Of a DNA stretch of 64,000 bases, positions 49,481 through 59,211 are shown in pieces. Position 1 is the first letter of the stretch; each line of letters starts with the position of its first letter. The DNA lies in the NCBI GenBank assembly GCA_963825765.1, contig CAWGUU010000019.1, positions 73,197-137,196 on the forward strand, in the 5' to 3' direction. Origin of the DNA: CAWGUU01 sp963825765. GTDB lineage: Bacteria > Actinomycetota > Acidimicrobiia > Acidimicrobiales > AC-14. The translations under genes and the position numbers were made by a program. The notes beneath the pieces are model-generated. The model made no database searches and was not told where the DNA came from. It saw only the letters and a list, made by a program, of their open reading frames with translations.

Positions 49481-51849
49481 ACTTCAACCCAATGAAATTC
49501 AACAAGGTGTGCGAGCTCGAGGACTTCGCCGACGAGGAGCTCGTCGGGTACATCCGCGAGGTCTGTGCCCAGAAGGCCGCCCACTTCCCGGCCGAGTACC
49601 CCGCCGGCTACGAGGCCCGCAAGGACTGGGAGGTGGCGATGAGCGTGCGCGCCCTCCGGCACTTCGGCGCCCTCAACCCGGACGCCGTCATCCTGGGTGT
49701 CGCCGCGGGAACCGAGGACACGATCTTCTACCTCACCCGCCACGCCCGGCAGGTCTTCGTCACCGACCGCTACCTCGGCGCGGGCGCCTGGGGACAGGTC
49801 GCCCCCGTCGCCATGCTGGTCGACCCCGCCTTCCTGGCCCCGTTCGACTTCGACCCCAACCGCCTTGTCGTGCAGCACATGGACGGCCGGTCCCTCCGCT
49901 ACCCGGACGAGACCTTCGACGCGGTCTTCTCGTCCGGGTCGATCGAGCACTTCGGGGAGCTGCTCGACGTGGCGCACGCCGCCTACGAGATGGGCAGGGT
50001 CCTCAAGCCCGGCGGCATCCTCGCCCTCTCGACCGAGTTCAAGATCGAGGGGCCGCCCGAGGGGATCGGCTGGCCTGGGGACGCCCTCATGCTGTCGGCC
50101 GAGAACCTCCGGCGCTACATCGTCGAGGCCAGCGGGCTCGAGCCGGTCGACGACCTGGAGACCGTGCTGTCGGAGCCCACGCTGGCAACCGCCCGGGACA
50201 TCTCCCAGGCGGTGATCGACCACGACCGCCGCCTGAACGGCGCCGGCGCGAGGGGGGTGCCCGAGTACGCCCTGTGGGACTTCCCCCACGTGGTGATGAG
50301 CCACGGCGGCTACGAGTTCACGTCGGTCCACCTGACCCTGCGCCGTCCAGCGGCGTGGCCGGCGGTCGACAACGCCTGGGCCCGCCCCCCACGGGAGACC
50401 CTCGACTCCATCGCCAGTTGGAACGCCGGCGTCCTCGCCGCCGGCGACCCGTCCGCTTCGTCCGCCGCGGAGCCGGAGCCCGCGGGCCCGGTGCCGGCCC
50501 CGACGGCCTCGGTCACCGACGACGACGACAACGAGGTCGAGGCCGAGCCGGTCCTGCCGCCGATCCCCGTGTCGGCCGCAACGGGGACGTGGGACGAGCG
50601 GGTGGCGGCGGTCGCCTCTCTCCCCGACGTCGTCCTGGAGTACCGCCGGTCGGCCGGAGGCCACCTCGGCGGCGTGCTCGGCCTCGCCGAACAGGCCCGC
50701 GGCCAGCTCGAGGGGATCGCCCGGGACACGACCGAGGTCGATCGTCACATCCCGGCGACGGCGAGGCTGCTGGGCGATGCCTCCCGCCGGCCGCCGCGGG
50801 CCCCCGTCGACGAGTACCGGCTGGCGCCGCCCGCCTCCCCCGTCGACCGGTCGGGATGGAAGCGCTGCCAGGCCAACCTGGGCGGCGAAGCGACCGTCGT
50901 CGTGGTGGTGGACCGCTCGAGCGACGATCCCATCACCGGCGCCATCGTCCATGGCGAGACGCCGCTGTTCAAGCCGCTCGTCGAGCTCATGCTGGCGCTG
51001 ACCCGGCCCGATGACATCGTCGTCGACCTCGGCGCCCACATCGGCACCTTCGCCCTGGCCGCGGCCGGCGCCGGCCGGGGCGCCGTCGCGGTGGAGGCGT
51101 CGCCCGCGAACGCCGCCCTGCTCAGGGCCAGCGTCGTCGCCAACCGCTTCTGGGGCCTCCGGGTCGTCACCGCCGCGGTGGGCGACACGCCGGGCACCGT
51201 CGACTTCTGGTCGCACGGCCCGTGGGGCCACGTGGCCACCCCCGCGGAGGGAGGCATGTCGGAGCCGGTCGCAGCCGTCACGGTCGACTCGCTGCTGCAC
51301 GAGCTCGGGCTCCCCGGCGCCCGGTTCGTGAAGATGGACGTCGAGGGGTGCGAGGTGGCGACGGTGCGGGGCATGAGGACGCTGCTCTTGCCCGACGACG
51401 CCCCCACGCTGCTCTACGAGGCCAACGGCCACACCCTCGCCCTGTTCGGCGAGACGCCCGAGAGCCTGGTGGCGGCGCTCGACGACCTTGGGTACACGAG
51501 CTACTACATCGACTACGTCGTCGACCCGCACCTGCTCATCCGCGTCGAGCCCGGCGTGATGCAGCCGGAGACGCTGGTCGACTGCCTCGCCGTCAAGCAG
51601 CGCCCGGAGTCCCTGCCCGGCTGGCGGTTCGCCCCCCCGATGACCCTCGACGAGCGGGTCCGGCGCATGGTGGCGGACTGCCTGGTGCCGAACCCGGACC
51701 ACCGCGCCTACCTGGCCCGGCGGTTGCGGGAGGCCGGCCCCGACGTCCTCAACCATCCTGCGCTGGCCTCGACCCTCGCCGCCCTGGTGGTCGACCCGGA
51801 CGACGCCGTCCGCCAGACGGCGGCCTGGCTGAGCCCGGCGCCGGCGTGA
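49477..51849 (+). CDS. Bifunctional methyltransferase: class I domain plus FkbM domain
   Basis: 790 residues, GTG start. The N-terminal domain (about 1-290) has AVILGVAAGTEDTIFYLTRHARQVFVTDR and a distinct FSSGSIEHFGELLDVAHAAYEMGRVLKPGG methyltransferase core. A linker (about 325-450) contains acidic DDDDNEVEAE and helical sequence. The C-terminal FkbM domain (about 480-700) has IVVDLGAHIGTFALAAAG, VAVEASPANAALLRASV and the TVDSLLHELGLPGARFVKMDVEGCEV signature. Two methyltransferases in one chain suggest methylation at two positions of the polymer made by the upstream GT. GTGA overlaps couple it on both sides. Confidence 0.9.
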   Translation: MNFNPMKFNKVCELEDFADEELVGYIREVCAQKAAHFPAEYPAGYEARKDWEVAMSVRALRHFGALNPDAVILGVAAGTEDTIFYLTRHARQVFVTDRYLGAGAWGQVAPVAMLVDPAFLAPFDFDPNRLVVQHMDGRSLRYPDETFDAVFSSGSIEHFGELLDVAHAAYEMGRVLKPGGILALSTEFKIEGPPEGIGWPGDALMLSAENLRRYIVEASGLEPVDDLETVLSEPTLATARDISQAVIDHDRRLNGAGARGVPEYALWDFPHVVMSHGGYEFTSVHLTLRRPAAWPAVDNAWARPPRETLDSIASWNAGVLAAGDPSASSAAEPEPAGPVPAPTASVTDDDDNEVEAEPVLPPIPVSAATGTWDERVAAVASLPDVVLEYRRSAGGHLGGVLGLAEQARGQLEGIARDTTEVDRHIPATARLLGDASRRPPRAPVDEYRLAPPASPVDRSGWKRCQANLGGEATVVVVVDRSSDDPITGAIVHGETPLFKPLVELMLALTRPDDIVVDLGAHIGTFALAAAGAGRGAVAVEASPANAALLRASVVANRFWGLRVVTAAVGDTPGTVDFWSHGPWGHVATPAEGGMSEPVAAVTVDSLLHELGLPGARFVKMDVEGCEVATVRGMRTLLLPDDAPTLLYEANGHTLALFGETPESLVAALDDLGYTSYYIDYVVDPHLLIRVEPGVMQPETLVDCLAVKQRPESLPGWRFAPPMTLDERVRRMVADCLVPNPDHRAYLARRLREAGPDVLNHPALASTLAALVVDPDDAVRQTAAWLSPAPA

Positions 51850-52610
51850 CCGCCCTCCCGACCAGCCCCGACGACCCCCGCCTCGACGGCTGGTACCACT
51901 CGATCGAGCTTGGCGGCGGGCTCGTCTCGAGGGGTCGGTTCGACCACAGGAGCGTCGTCGACCGCTACGGGCTACCCGAGTCGATGGCCGGCCTGACCGC
52001 CCTCGACGTGGGTACCGGCGACGGGTTCTTCGCCTTCGAGATGGAGCGCCGGGGGGCCGACGTGGTGGCGATCGACGTGGCCAGGGTGGGCGACTGCGAC
52101 TGGTTGCCACGGATGCGCTCGCGCATCGGTGCCCTCGACGACATCCAGACCTGGCCGGACCACTTCCGGATGGCCCACGCCATGCGCGGCTCGGCTGTCG
52201 AATACCGCTTCTGCAGCGTCTACGAGCTCTCCCCGTACACGGTCGGCACCTTCGACGTGGTGTTCTGCGGCTCCCTGCTCCTCCATCTGCAGAACCCCCT
52301 GCTGGCCCTGCACAACATCCGCTCGGTGACCAGGCAGATGGCCGTGATCGAGACCGCCGTCGACACCGACGGCGAGACCCACCTGCCGGGCAGGCCGACG
52401 ATCGCCTTCGGGGCCCCGGCCGGCGTCGAGCAGGAGCCCGGCGACAACAACGTGTACTGGCTGATCAGCACGACCGGCCTGCGGCGCATGCTGCAGTACG
52501 CCGACTTCGCCGTGACCGAGCCGCAGGGCGTGTTCGACCTGCCCCCGAGCGGGTCCCGGGCGACGAGCGTCGTCGCCTACCCCCACCGTCCGCCGCCGGG
52601 CGGAGGGTAG
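51846..52610 (+). CDS. Methyltransferase of the DUF1698/CmoB-like group
   Basis: 254 residues, GTG start overlapping the previous stop. The start LDGWYHSIELGGGLVSRGRFDH resembles the opening of CmoB/DUF1698 proteins, and motif I is ALDVGTGDGFFAFEMERRGADVVAIDV. FDVVFCGSLLLHLQNPLLALHNIRSVT corresponds to motif IV. In islands like this, such proteins are usually sugar or small-molecule methyltransferases rather than tRNA enzymes; I infer the same here. It ends 3 bases before the end of the convergent FkbM gene. Confidence 0.85.
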   Translation: MTALPTSPDDPRLDGWYHSIELGGGLVSRGRFDHRSVVDRYGLPESMAGLTALDVGTGDGFFAFEMERRGADVVAIDVARVGDCDWLPRMRSRIGALDDIQTWPDHFRMAHAMRGSAVEYRFCSVYELSPYTVGTFDVVFCGSLLLHLQNPLLALHNIRSVTRQMAVIETAVDTDGETHLPGRPTIAFGAPAGVEQEPGDNNVYWLISTTGLRRMLQYADFAVTEPQGVFDLPPSGSRATSVVAYPHRPPPGGG

Positions 52611-52613
52611 GCC

Positions 52614-53534
52614 TCAGAGATCCCTGGTCGGCGGAGGCGCGGGGGGCAGCGCCAGGCTGTCCAACCGGCGCTCGGCGGGCGAGCCTTCGGCGCAGGTGAG
52701 GATGTCGCAGTACCAGTAGGCGTCGGACCACGCCGCCGCCTGTTCGGGATCGGTTGTGACACCCACCACACGGCCGGCGTTGTCGAGGCACATCAGGCGC
52801 CGGTACCCGAGGTCCTGCAGCCAGGCCAGCTCCGGCGCCGGGGGTGTGAGCATGAGCACGGGGCAGAACTCGAGGAACAGGACGGGCGCGTCCCGACGGA
52901 GCGTCGCCTCCGCCCCGTGGAGGACCTCCATGTCGTGGCCGTCGGTGTCGGTCTTTAGGAAGGACAGCGGGCCTCGCCGTGGGAGCTCGTCGTCGAGGGT
53001 CGTCACCGGCGCCGCCTGGATCGTCGTCAGGTGCGGCATGGCCCGGATCGAGCCGCTCGTGCCGTCGGTGTTGATGAAACCACTGCCCCGCTTGGCGTCG
53101 ACCAGCGACGCCGAGACCTCCACGTCGCCGAAGCCGGCCAGCCGCAGGTTGTACTCGAGGTAGGCGCGGTAGCGGTCGGCGGGCTCGAAGCAGAGCACCC
53201 GGGCGTGCGGTTTGACCGCGAGGATCTCCAGCAGGCTGGCGCCGATGTTGCTGCCCACCTCGCAGACCATCGGCTTCTCGTCGGGAACGAGCGTGGAGAC
53301 GATCGGGCGCAGCACGTTGTCCCACTCCCAGCCGGCGGCGACGGCATCCCCGACCTGGCTGCCGGTCGGGAACACGAACGGGCGGCCCAGGTACTGCACG
53401 ACCTGGCTGGGCATCCACCCCATCGACTCGCAGTACAGCGCGAGGCCAGTCGGATCGGGTACGCCGGTCGGATCAGGTACGTCGGCCGAATCGGGTACGT
53501 CGGCCCGCTCGGGCACGTCAGGTGGATCGGGCAC
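52614..53534 (-). CDS. FkbM-family methyltransferase with tandem-repeat N-terminus
   Basis: 306 residues. The first 30 residues are imperfect VPDPTG/VPDSAD repeats. The FkbM core follows: MVCEVGSNIGASLLEILAV (motif I), VLCFEPADRYRAYLEYNLRL, and TTLDDELPRRGPLSFLKTDTDGHDMEVLHGA. GTG 53534 is placed directly after the TGA of the upstream minus-strand FkbM gene (TGAGTG), so translation is coupled. Its 3' end converges on the CmoB-like gene. Confidence 0.9.
   Translation of the reverse strand: MPDPPDVPERADVPDSADVPDPTGVPDPTGLALYCESMGWMPSQVVQYLGRPFVFPTGSQVGDAVAAGWEWDNVLRPIVSTLVPDEKPMVCEVGSNIGASLLEILAVKPHARVLCFEPADRYRAYLEYNLRLAGFGDVEVSASLVDAKRGSGFINTDGTSGSIRAMPHLTTIQAAPVTTLDDELPRRGPLSFLKTDTDGHDMEVLHGAEATLRRDAPVLFLEFCPVLMLTPPAPELAWLQDLGYRRLMCLDNAGRVVGVTTDPEQAAAWSDAYWYCDILTCAEGSPAERRLDSLALPPAPPPTRDL
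53448..53534. repeat. Imperfect 18-bp tandem repeats, about five copies
   Basis: Units of the type GGYCGRATCRGGTACGYC begin at 53448, 53466, 53484 and 53502, with a partial unit at 53520. Read on the minus strand they form the start of the FkbM gene and code alternating VPD-containing hexapeptides. They may be a recent in-frame expansion of the N-terminus. Confidence 0.75.
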
Positions 53535-54665
53535 TCAAGCGGCGCCGAGCCCGCCAAGCCTGCGCTTCACCGCCAACGCGATCCGGGCCGGACGGGTCAG
53601 CATGCGGGCCGCTCCGGGGTGCTGGTCGGCCAGCCTGGTCAGGCGCCGGGCCACACCGAGCGCCTCGGGCGAGACCCCTTCGATCAGCGACCGGGCGTCC
53701 TCGGCTCTGGCCTGGAGCTCGACCAGGGCCTGGCACAGGGGGTCGTACTGCTCGCGGACCGCCTCGACGGCGCCGGTCATCTCCTCGTAGCGGGCTCGGC
53801 TGCTGGCCAGCGACCGCTGCAGCCGCTCGAACTCGGCCTGCAGCAGGCTGATGTCCATGGCCTCGTGGTCGGCGAGGAGGTCGGCGTACTGCTCGGCCAG
53901 CGCCTGGTTCGCGGCGCGTGCCGCCGTCAGGTGCTTGTAGTGCAGCTCGAGCCCGGCGAGGAGGTCCTGCTGGAGCTTGTGATGCACGTAGGGGATGTAG
54001 TCGTCCAGGACGTTCGCCGGGGTGCGGAGCGCGTCAAGCAGTTGGGCGTCCTCGATCCGCACGTACCAGCGGTTCAGCCCGTCGAACGCGGCGAACAGGT
54101 AGTCGGCGTCGAGCAGCGTCGGCTCCCACCCCTCGTGGCTCGACACCGTGGTCAGCGGCTCGGTGGCCTCCACCAGCACCACACGCGGCCGCCACCGCTT
54201 CCAGTCGGCCCCGAGCAGGACCCGGCCCTCGAGGCCCTCGACGTCGATCGAGAGGAAGTCGATCTCGCCCTCGACGTGGTCCTCGCACACCTGGGCCAGC
54301 GTCAGCACCTCGACCTCGCGCTCGGCGTAGGGGATGCCCGAGTCACGCTGGTGGCCGGCGGCGTCGGGGGAGAACGTCGAGCACCCGGTGCCGCCCGACT
54401 CGAAGAACGTGAGCGTTCCGGGCTTGTCGGAGAGGCCGACGCCCAGGTTGACGTCGCGGGGCCGGGCCTCGCACAGCGCCGCGAACGGCTCGGCCGCCGG
54501 CTCCACGTTGATGCCGTGCCAGCCCTGGTCGTAGAAGTGCTTGGTGACCGAGCCCATGACCGGCAGGTGGGCCCCGACGTCGATGTAGAAGCCCCTCAAC
54601 CCCGTCGGGAAGAGGCGGGCGAGCAGCACGTCCTCACCGTTCTGGGCGTACGACACCATCGTCAT
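53535..54665 (-). CDS. FkbM-family methyltransferase with C-terminal coiled coil
   Basis: 376 residues from ATG 54665 (second in-frame ATG at 54659). The FkbM domain (about 1-215) has SYAQNGEDVLLARLFP, GFYIDVGAHLPVMGSVTKHF, INVEPAAEPFAAL and IDFLSIDVEGLEGRVLLGADW. Residues about 235-345 form a long helix (AARAANQALAEQYADLLADHE, QAEFERLQRSLASSRARYEEM) that could link it to partner enzymes. It sits 116 bases from the start of the divergent FkbM gene. Confidence 0.9.
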   Translation of the reverse strand: MTMVSYAQNGEDVLLARLFPTGLRGFYIDVGAHLPVMGSVTKHFYDQGWHGINVEPAAEPFAALCEARPRDVNLGVGLSDKPGTLTFFESGGTGCSTFSPDAAGHQRDSGIPYAEREVEVLTLAQVCEDHVEGEIDFLSIDVEGLEGRVLLGADWKRWRPRVVLVEATEPLTTVSSHEGWEPTLLDADYLFAAFDGLNRWYVRIEDAQLLDALRTPANVLDDYIPYVHHKLQQDLLAGLELHYKHLTAARAANQALAEQYADLLADHEAMDISLLQAEFERLQRSLASSRARYEEMTGAVEAVREQYDPLCQALVELQARAEDARSLIEGVSPEALGVARRLTRLADQHPGAARMLTRPARIALAVKRRLGGLGAA

Positions 54666-54781
54666 GGGTGCATCACCCGGCCTATTTGACCCGTGCCGCT
54701 CAGGAGAGTCAATCCGATCTAGCATCCCCCGGTGGTCCTGAGGAGCATCGTCGGCGCCGCGGTTCGACCCGCCCCGGGCGA

Positions 54782-55801
54782 GTGAACAAGACGATCTGGA
54801 TCTACGGCCACCGCTTCGAGGTGACCGGCAGCGACATCGACGACTACTACCAGGGGCTGCGCCACGGGGCGGAGCTCGACCTGGTCGACTCCGTCCTGGC
54901 TGGCATCCAGCCCTTCGTGGCGAAGGACGCCGTCTGCCTCGACGTGGGCGCCAACGTCGGCCTGTACACGATGGCCCTGGCCGCTCTGGCCCCGAAGGGA
55001 TCGGTGTGGGCGTTCGAGCCGGCACCCGAGACGTTCGGGTTCCTGACCAGGAACATCGAGCTCAACAAGCTGGCCAACGCCCACTCGGTCCACGCCGTGG
55101 TCGGAGACACCACCGGGTTCGTCGAGTTCCAGGACATCCCCTTCTTCACCGCCGGCAGCTTCGCGGTGATGGGCGAGCCGTTCCTGACGACCGAGGTGCT
55201 CGGATCCCTGTGCGTCAAGCAGCCGAGCATCACCATCGACCAGTTCCTCGCCGACCAGGGCATCGAGAGGCTCGACTTCGTCAAGGTCGACGTGGAGGGC
55301 GGCGAGTTGTCGGTGCTCGACGGAGCTGAGCGGGCGCTGGCCGAGCACAAGCCCCTCGTGGTGCTCGAGTTCAACAGCTTCGGCATGACCTTTCACAACG
55401 CGGTGTTGCCACAGCGGGCCCTCGTGCGGATCCTCGAGACCTTCCCGTACGTGTACGTCATGGACCGCTCGGACGGTCGGCTGGCCTGCCTGGAGACGCC
55501 CAAGGAGGCCTACGAGCTCCTGTACGAGAACGGGATCAACGGCCCCGCCGACAATCTGATGTGCTCCTTCGACGACCTGGGCGTCGAGGAGCGCTACAGC
55601 CGGCTCGTGTCGTACAAGTCCAAGGATGCCGCGGGCCTCCGCGTCGAGGCCATGAAGCAGACCGTGTCGTGGCGGGTGACGGCCCCACTTCGACGGACCC
55701 GGGATTGGGTGGACGTCAATCCGCGCGCCCAGGAGATCGCCGACCGCGTGCGGGCGGTCCTCATCCGCAAGGCCGAACGCCAGAAGCGCACCGGCGGCTG
55801 A
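54782..55801 (+). CDS. FkbM-family methyltransferase
   Basis: 339 residues from GTG 54782. Motif I is VCLDVGANVGLYTMALAAL, then VWAFEPAPETFGFLTRNIELNKLANA and the FkbM signature ITIDQFLADQGIERLDFVKVDVEGGELSVLDGA. The C-terminal 110 residues are helical and basic (TAPLRRTRDWVDVNPRAQEIADRVRAVLI). This is the last gene of the glycan island; beyond it base composition and spacing change. Confidence 0.9.
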   Translation: MNKTIWIYGHRFEVTGSDIDDYYQGLRHGAELDLVDSVLAGIQPFVAKDAVCLDVGANVGLYTMALAALAPKGSVWAFEPAPETFGFLTRNIELNKLANAHSVHAVVGDTTGFVEFQDIPFFTAGSFAVMGEPFLTTEVLGSLCVKQPSITIDQFLADQGIERLDFVKVDVEGGELSVLDGAERALAEHKPLVVLEFNSFGMTFHNAVLPQRALVRILETFPYVYVMDRSDGRLACLETPKEAYELLYENGINGPADNLMCSFDDLGVEERYSRLVSYKSKDAAGLRVEAMKQTVSWRVTAPLRRTRDWVDVNPRAQEIADRVRAVLIRKAERQKRTGG

Positions 55802-56030
55802 CCCCGCGCGACCAGCTAGCCTAGTGCCGCTCAGGCAATGTTCGCCCTGTCCGCCAACGGCACATTTGCTACACGGCCGAGTGCAGACCCCGCACGTTCT
55901 GGGACGCGCGTTCAGAGACGCCAGCGCAGCCCCGTGGCGCACCCCGAGCCGTCGATCTGTTCGCTCGTGGTCCTACCCCGGAAGGACGGGATCGTCGGCG
56001 GAAAACTATGTCTCGCAGGTACGGTTCGGT

Positions 56031-56975
56031 ATGACCGACAGGGGATGGGCGGCCCGCGTTGGTGGCCACGCCAATGTGACGCCCGGATTCGACGCCAGGG
56101 TGCGCGCTGAGCTCAGCACCGCGTACCGGCAAGCTCCGGCCGTCCTCGACCTCGGGATGATGGATGAGAGGCGGAACGTATGGAAGGTCGAGCCAGGGTC
56201 GCCTGCCGACCAAGCTTCTCTGATTGAAACCCATCTGTTCTTGTACTTAGCATCTGGGAGAGAAGGCGGAACGAACCTCCCGCTCACTCAAGCGCGGTCG
56301 CTGCTGGCGGATGCTGCCGCAACGTTCACCGCCCTGGGCCTCATCACCATTGAGGAGGACGCCGCAACGCGGTTTGCGTCGATCGCTCCTCTATCAAGAA
56401 GCATCGCAGAACGGGCCTCGACCGTCGCATGGGTCCTGGCGGGGATTAGTGCCGAACAGTGGCTTCGGCGTGCGCTGCTCGTCGAGATCCGGGGCCTGGA
56501 GTTTTTGCTCGGGTACCTGCCCGACGTGCGAGTCGGTCGGGATGCAGGCGATCTTGAACATGCGAGAACACGTTTCCTTAAGATCGCCGAGGTGAACGCT
56601 GGCGGGTATGTGCTCGACAAGAAAGGCTCGGTACTCAGCATCGGCGGTGAAAAGCGGCCTACGCTGACCTCTGTCGTTTCGGATGCAGCTGGGCCGTCTG
56701 CGTACGCGGAGCTTTCGGTCCATGCGCATCCGACGGGGTATCTTCACGTCGTATCGACAGAGTGGTCTAGAGGAGGAAACGGACAGGTTTGGTTTGACCG
56801 GAAATCGACGGTTCACGATGAGGGACGCCTGTGCGAGGGCGCAGTTCTCGCCTTTTCGAAGGCCGTCGTCGCGGTCGCCGATCAGATTGGGTGCGACGAC
56901 CGGCCAACTTACGATTGGGCAGCTCGCATCACAGGCCTCTGGCAGGAATGGTGTCATGCCAATGGATGCGCGTGA
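56031..56975 (+). CDS. Uncharacterised protein in the accessory region
   Basis: 314 residues from ATG 56031; the frame is open further upstream to 55824 but that part looks non-coding. It is soluble, begins VGGHANVTPGFDARVRAELSTAYRQAPAVLDLG, has a helical middle (ARSLLADAAATFTALGLITIEED) and a beta-rich end with SVHAHPTGYLHVVSTEW and WFDRKSTVHDEGRL. Codon use is less GC-biased than in the island before it (more A/T in third positions, for example TTGTACTTAGCA). No family recognised. The 229 bases before it show no clear promoter. Confidence 0.6.
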   Translation: MTDRGWAARVGGHANVTPGFDARVRAELSTAYRQAPAVLDLGMMDERRNVWKVEPGSPADQASLIETHLFLYLASGREGGTNLPLTQARSLLADAAATFTALGLITIEEDAATRFASIAPLSRSIAERASTVAWVLAGISAEQWLRRALLVEIRGLEFLLGYLPDVRVGRDAGDLEHARTRFLKIAEVNAGGYVLDKKGSVLSIGGEKRPTLTSVVSDAAGPSAYAELSVHAHPTGYLHVVSTEWSRGGNGQVWFDRKSTVHDEGRLCEGAVLAFSKAVVAVADQIGCDDRPTYDWAARITGLWQEWCHANGCA

Positions 56976-57184
56976 CGTGATGCAGCCGTCCACTTACGCG
57001 GCGACAGTGGTGTGGCCACACTCGTGACCTCGGCCGACATACGCGATTCGCTTCTGGCGCGAGCTGGGCTACACGTAACCGTCGATCTGGTCGCTCCGCC
57101 GCTCGGCGGGTGATCCAGTGCTGCCCGACAGCTCGTCGGTCGTGACGACCGGCGTACCGTCCTGTCCGTCTGGGGCTGGATGGA

Positions 57185-58886
57185 TTACCCGCCCGTTTGT
57201 TCGTTCATCAGGGTACTCACCTGATCGAGAGACTCGATCAGTCGGGCGGCGACGTGGTCGAACGCGTCGATCGTGCTCATCCCGTGGATGCCGAGGCGCT
57301 CGAGCGCCGCTTCGCGCCTGGAATCCAGCCAGGTGCGCGATGCCACCGGCGGACCGGACGTCGTACAGCGCCCGCAATGGCTCCACGACACCTGCTGGTC
57401 CTCCAAGGCGCTCGGCCACGCGGCCGAGCAAACTCAGACTCCTTTCCCCGGAATTGGCGTCACCTAGGAACGCCTTCAGCGGCGCCGGATCGATCGCATC
57501 GACGAAGCACTTCGCAAGCAGGATCATCGGGCCACCAAGTGCTGCTGGGTCCTCGCTCAGCGGGCCGATCATCGATTCGTACTCCGGGGCAACGTCGTCG
57601 CCGAGCGGTCGCCAGACTGGGGTCCCAAAGAGCCGCTCGGACGCCTTCGCCGCCTTCTCCCGTGCGCGCCGCAGATCACCTGGGACGTCAGGCGACGACG
57701 CGAACTGGTTGAGAAAATCCCGGCGGAATCGTCCCTGCTCCATCTCTCCTTCCGGCATCACGTTGTGCGTGAGCCAGTGGCCCCACTCGTCCGGCGGCAG
57801 GCTTTCACCGAAGTCTCCGAGGTACACCTCGACGAGACCCGCTGTGTTGAACGAGATGTCGAGTCCCCAGAGGCTGAGGCAATCGAGTCGCGAGCGGCTT
57901 AGCCGGTACCGGTTCGGTTCTGAGGCGTACGGAATCAGGACCTCGCGCCTGAAGTTCACGGGGGTGAGGTAGTGGAGACGGCTGTCGTCCTTGTCGAAAT
58001 AGGTGCCGAGTTGGTCGGGGTCACAGGTGTGCCGAAGCGGCGCGCCAGTCGCAGCATCGACGGCGTAGATCAACGTCGGGAACTGGTTGTCCTGGCGCCG
58101 TTGCTCGAACCGAGGGACGCGGCTCGTTTGGATACCCCGAACGACGTACTGGCCGAGCAGCCGTGCGAACCCCGGACGGCTGCCGGTAAGGAGGTCAGAA
58201 GTCGCAACAAAATCGAAATGCGCCCAGTCGCTACTGAAGTCCTCCTCCACGCGGTCGAAGCCGTCGACAGCGGTCATTGGCACGCAGTCGATCTGGAGAA
58301 TCGCGTGACTCCCGCAGGCGTGGAGGTACTGTCGGAACTCGAGGGCCCGGACCTCGACGATCCAATGCTCTCGTGCGACCTGGGCACGGACTAGTTCCTG
58401 CGGTCGACCTGCCTCGTTGACGTACGCCCATCCGTTATCGACGGGGTAGGCGTCGAAGTACCACAGGAACGGTTGGGAGATGTCCAGCGTCGGATCCGAG
58501 GATCCGACGGGGCGACGGACCTGAATGAAGAACTCGAGTCTGGCGTCAGCGTCGGTGACCTGCAGACCACTGTCGAAGCCGTGGTCGCCCTCAAGGTTGT
58601 ACCAAACGCTGAACGTCCCGAGCCCATGGCCGACCCAGCCGGTGTCATCTATCGCTCTGCCTGCGTCGTCTGGGGCGACGAGGACGCAACCTCGACCGCC
58701 GTGACGATCATCGGTGAAGTAGTGCTCGCATACGGTCAGCCACCCGGTCGGCTCCGGGGTCACGGCCGCCAGCACGTCGGTTGGCCACAGGTCGTCCGGA
58801 TAGTCCCCGGCCGGTCGCTGCCATACGTCCACGAGCCTCGGTGGTGTCGGCCCGTCGATGTAGCCAGGGATGACCGGAATGCTCAC
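57185..58886 (-). CDS. Large unknown protein with a C-terminal frameshift
   Basis: About 566 residues if a single-base shift near 57325-57340 is repaired. From GTG 58886 the frame is open but ends in a poor tail at 57069; in the neighbouring frame a coding-like end (WLDSRREAALERLGIHG...DAFDHVAARLIESLDQV) runs to a stop at 57185. The N-terminal part is beta-rich with many Trp/Tyr/Asp residues (GTFSVWYNLEGDHGFDSGLQV, PFLWYFDAYPVDNGWAYV). The C-terminal part is helical (LRALYDVRSAGGIAHLAG). No domain recognised. The shift may be a real mutation or a sequencing error. Confidence 0.6.
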
Positions 58887-59211
58887 GGCACCGAGGCTAC
58901 GACCGGACAGCGCCAGTTTCGTCTCCTGCGGGGGGTGACTCTGTCCGGACACACTCGTGGAACAGCGAACCCTGCACCAAGCCCGGCAGTTCCTGATTTG
59001 CCTTTTGGGGACAGGCGACCTCTGCTCTGATCTGACGGACGCTGCTTCGTCGCCCGCTCAGGCGCACGAAATCGGCGGTCCGGCGCGTTGGGCCCTGGCG
59101 GCAGTGCGCGCCAGATCTTCGCGACAGAACGTGCGTAGGTTGCGGTCTTCAACCTGACGCTGGGCCTGGTCGGCTCCAGCCTCCGGGTCCCGCTCGACCC
59201 GGAGGTGCGAC
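58887..59211. other. Intergenic stretch before the integrase
   Basis: No gene is supported here. Visible are a short dyad AGGTTG/CAACCT around 59137-59153, about 60 bases before the integrase start, and CCGGACAG/CTGTCCGG half-sites near 58897 and 58940. The short dyad could be an operator for the integrase; an attachment site could also lie here but has no recognisable tRNA end. Confidence 0.4.

Noticed and set aside
49363..52110. A 915-codon minus-strand frame opposite the glycosyltransferase/methyltransferase genes
   Set aside because: It has Arg/Gly/Val/Asp-rich low-complexity content and is antisense to three genes with clear motifs, so it is a GC-skew artefact.
51846..52610. Assignment as tRNA U34 carboxymethyltransferase CmoB
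   Set aside because: Only the opening and SAM core are similar; the gene lies within a glycan operon and no tRNA-modification partner is near, so only group similarity is claimed.
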